DNA from: Sphingomonas folli
GTDB taxonomy: Bacteria > Pseudomonadota > Alphaproteobacteria > Sphingomonadales > Sphingomonadaceae
Direction: 5' to 3'
Length of the DNA stretch: 64,000 bases
Assembly (NCBI RefSeq): GCF_019429525.1
Contig: NZ_JAHXZL010000007.1
Coordinates: forward strand, 1 to 64,000
Part shown: positions 63,192 through 64,000 of the stretch, one piece after another
Layout: every line of letters starts with the position of its first letter
Numbering within the stretch: the first letter of the stretch is position 1
Program-made: the position numbers and the translations under genes
Notes under the pieces: model-generated
The model's database searches: none
Seen by the model: the letters and a program-made list of their open reading frames with translations, nothing else
Told to the model about the DNA's origin: nothing

Positions 63192-64000
63192 TCAGTCCAC
63201 GTCGCCGAAGCCGTGGCCGATCGTCGGCCGCCCCGCCGCGCCGCTCGTGTCGCCGGCGCGCTCCCACCAGTACGGCTGGCGCCTGCGCGTGCCGGTCGCC
63301 ACCTCGTTGAGCGTGGCGGCGTCGTACAGTCGGCCGCCGAGCATCACCTGCGCCACCTTGTCGCTGTTGCGGATGTCGGCGGTGGGATCGGCGTTCAGCA
63401 CCACCAGGTCGGCGAGCTTGCCCGGCTCGAGCGAGCCGACGTCTCTGGCATAGCCGAGCGAGGTGGCCGAGGCGATCGTGCCCGCGCGCAGCGCCTCGAT
63501 CGGGGTCATGCCGCCGCGCACGAAGCTCCACAGCTCCCAATGCGCGCCGAGCCCCGGCTGCTGGCCGTGCGCGCCGATCGCGACCGGCACGCCCTTGTCG
63601 GCGAGCTTCTTGGCCTCGCGCGCGGTGACGCCGTCGACGTAATCGCTCTCGGGCGCGATCACGCGACGCGCGTTCTGCGCGGCGAGCAGCGCGGGCGGCG
63701 CGTGGCGCGACAGCAGGGGATGGCGCCACACGTCCGTGTGCGCGCGCCAGTACGGGTCGCCCGCCGGCCCGCCATAGGCCACCACCAGCGTCGGCGTGTA
63801 GCCCACCTTGGTCTGCGACCAGAGCTGCACCACATCGCCGTAGAAGGTCTCGAGCGGGACGTTGTGCTCGACGGTCGCGTTGCCGTCCTGCACCAGCGTC
63901 ATGTCGAGCGTGAACAGCGACCCGCCCTCGGGCACCACCTCCATGTTCTCGGCCTGGGCGGCGGCGACCACCATCTGGCGCTGCTCGCGGCGCGGCTGGT
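63192..64000 (-). CDS. Amidohydrolase family protein, C-terminal part (runs off window)
   Basis: About 270 residues are visible and the N-terminus lies beyond 64000. It shows the second half of an amidohydrolase TIM barrel (PVAIGAHGQQPGLGAHWELW, a metal/substrate loop) and the C-terminal beta subdomain (GSLEPGKLADLVVLNADPT, RNSDKVAQVMLGGRLY). The style fits the large exported imidazolonepropionase/prolidase-like amidohydrolases that carry a WD40-like PD40 propeller before this domain, but that part is outside the window. Confidence 0.8.
   Translation of the reverse strand, partial: QPRREQRQMVVAAAQAENMEVVPEGGSLFTLDMTLVQDGNATVEHNVPLETFYGDVVQLWSQTKVGYTPTLVVAYGGPAGDPYWRAHTDVWRHPLLSRHAPPALLAAQNARRVIAPESDYVDGVTAREAKKLADKGVPVAIGAHGQQPGLGAHWELWSFVRGGMTPIEALRAGTIASATSLGYARDVGSLEPGKLADLVVLNADPTADIRNSDKVAQVMLGGRLYDAATLNEVATGTRRRQPYWWERAGDTSGAAGRPTIGHGFGDVD

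Noticed and set aside
1-64000. tRNA, rRNA, riboswitch or prophage genes
   Set aside because: None was recognised on either strand by eye; short RNAs cannot be excluded without covariance-model searches.

Overview
The window is GC-rich DNA from an alphaproteobacterium, most likely a Sphingomonas-type member of the Sphingomonadaceae. The evidence is the run of large TonB-dependent receptors (TBDRs) of the Xanthomonas/Caulobacter carbohydrate type, the tryptophan-halogenase/cupin genes beside one of them, a HemA-type 5-aminolevulinate synthase, an ATP12 chaperone, and heavy use of GTG starts and overlapping start/stop codons. No rRNA, tRNA or CRISPR array was seen.

Region 1 (1-15.5 kb). The left edge cuts an IS110-family transposase. 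Then comes a cupin-like (JmjC-fold) gene facing a five-gene minus-strand operon of four flavin-dependent tryptophan-halogenase homologues followed by a second cupin-like gene. A 1178-residue TBDR is divergent from this operon and carries a LacI-like operator. Convergent to it lies a GH9-GH10 pair (endoglucanase, xylanase). Together this looks like a xylan/glucan uptake locus with an attached halogenase/hydroxylase-like module of unknown function. One of the four halogenases has lost both key catalytic residues.

Region 2 (15.6-19.6 kb). Two directly repeated IS6-family elements, each inactivated by its own nonsense mutations, bracket a lower-GC segment. That segment holds a glycerophosphodiester phosphodiesterase-like gene, a small membrane protein and a truncated short-chain dehydrogenase. 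This is a decayed composite transposon. A more degraded remnant of the same IS lies near 41.3 kb.

Region 3 (19.9-32.5 kb). A PQQ/cytochrome c dehydrogenase is followed by an arabinan/arabinoxylan-type locus: three GH43-fold proteins, two TBDRs, a DUF3617-like protein, and the last 30-odd codons of a deleted third TBDR.

Region 4 (32.5-41 kb). A membrane protein, an L,D-transpeptidase, a secreted protein, a K+-channel-like protein and an RMD1/YagE-like protein come first. A smaller TBDR paired with an M20 peptidase follows, preceded by two identical palindromes.

Region 5 (41.8-50.1 kb). A galactoside/mannoside locus: TBDR, GH35, a FadR-type GntR regulator, a decayed GH36 alpha-galactosidase C-terminus, a sugar-dehydrogenase-like SDR and a GH130-like protein.

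Region 6 (50.3-64 kb). Mostly core genes: a GT2 glycosyltransferase, alkaline phosphatase, metallophosphatase, guanylate kinase, ATP12, a HAD phosphatase, enoyl-CoA hydratase, OsmC between two glycine-zipper proteins, HemA, an HI0933-type flavoprotein and a partial amidohydrolase. REP-like hairpins and a 21-nt tandem repeat fill the gaps.
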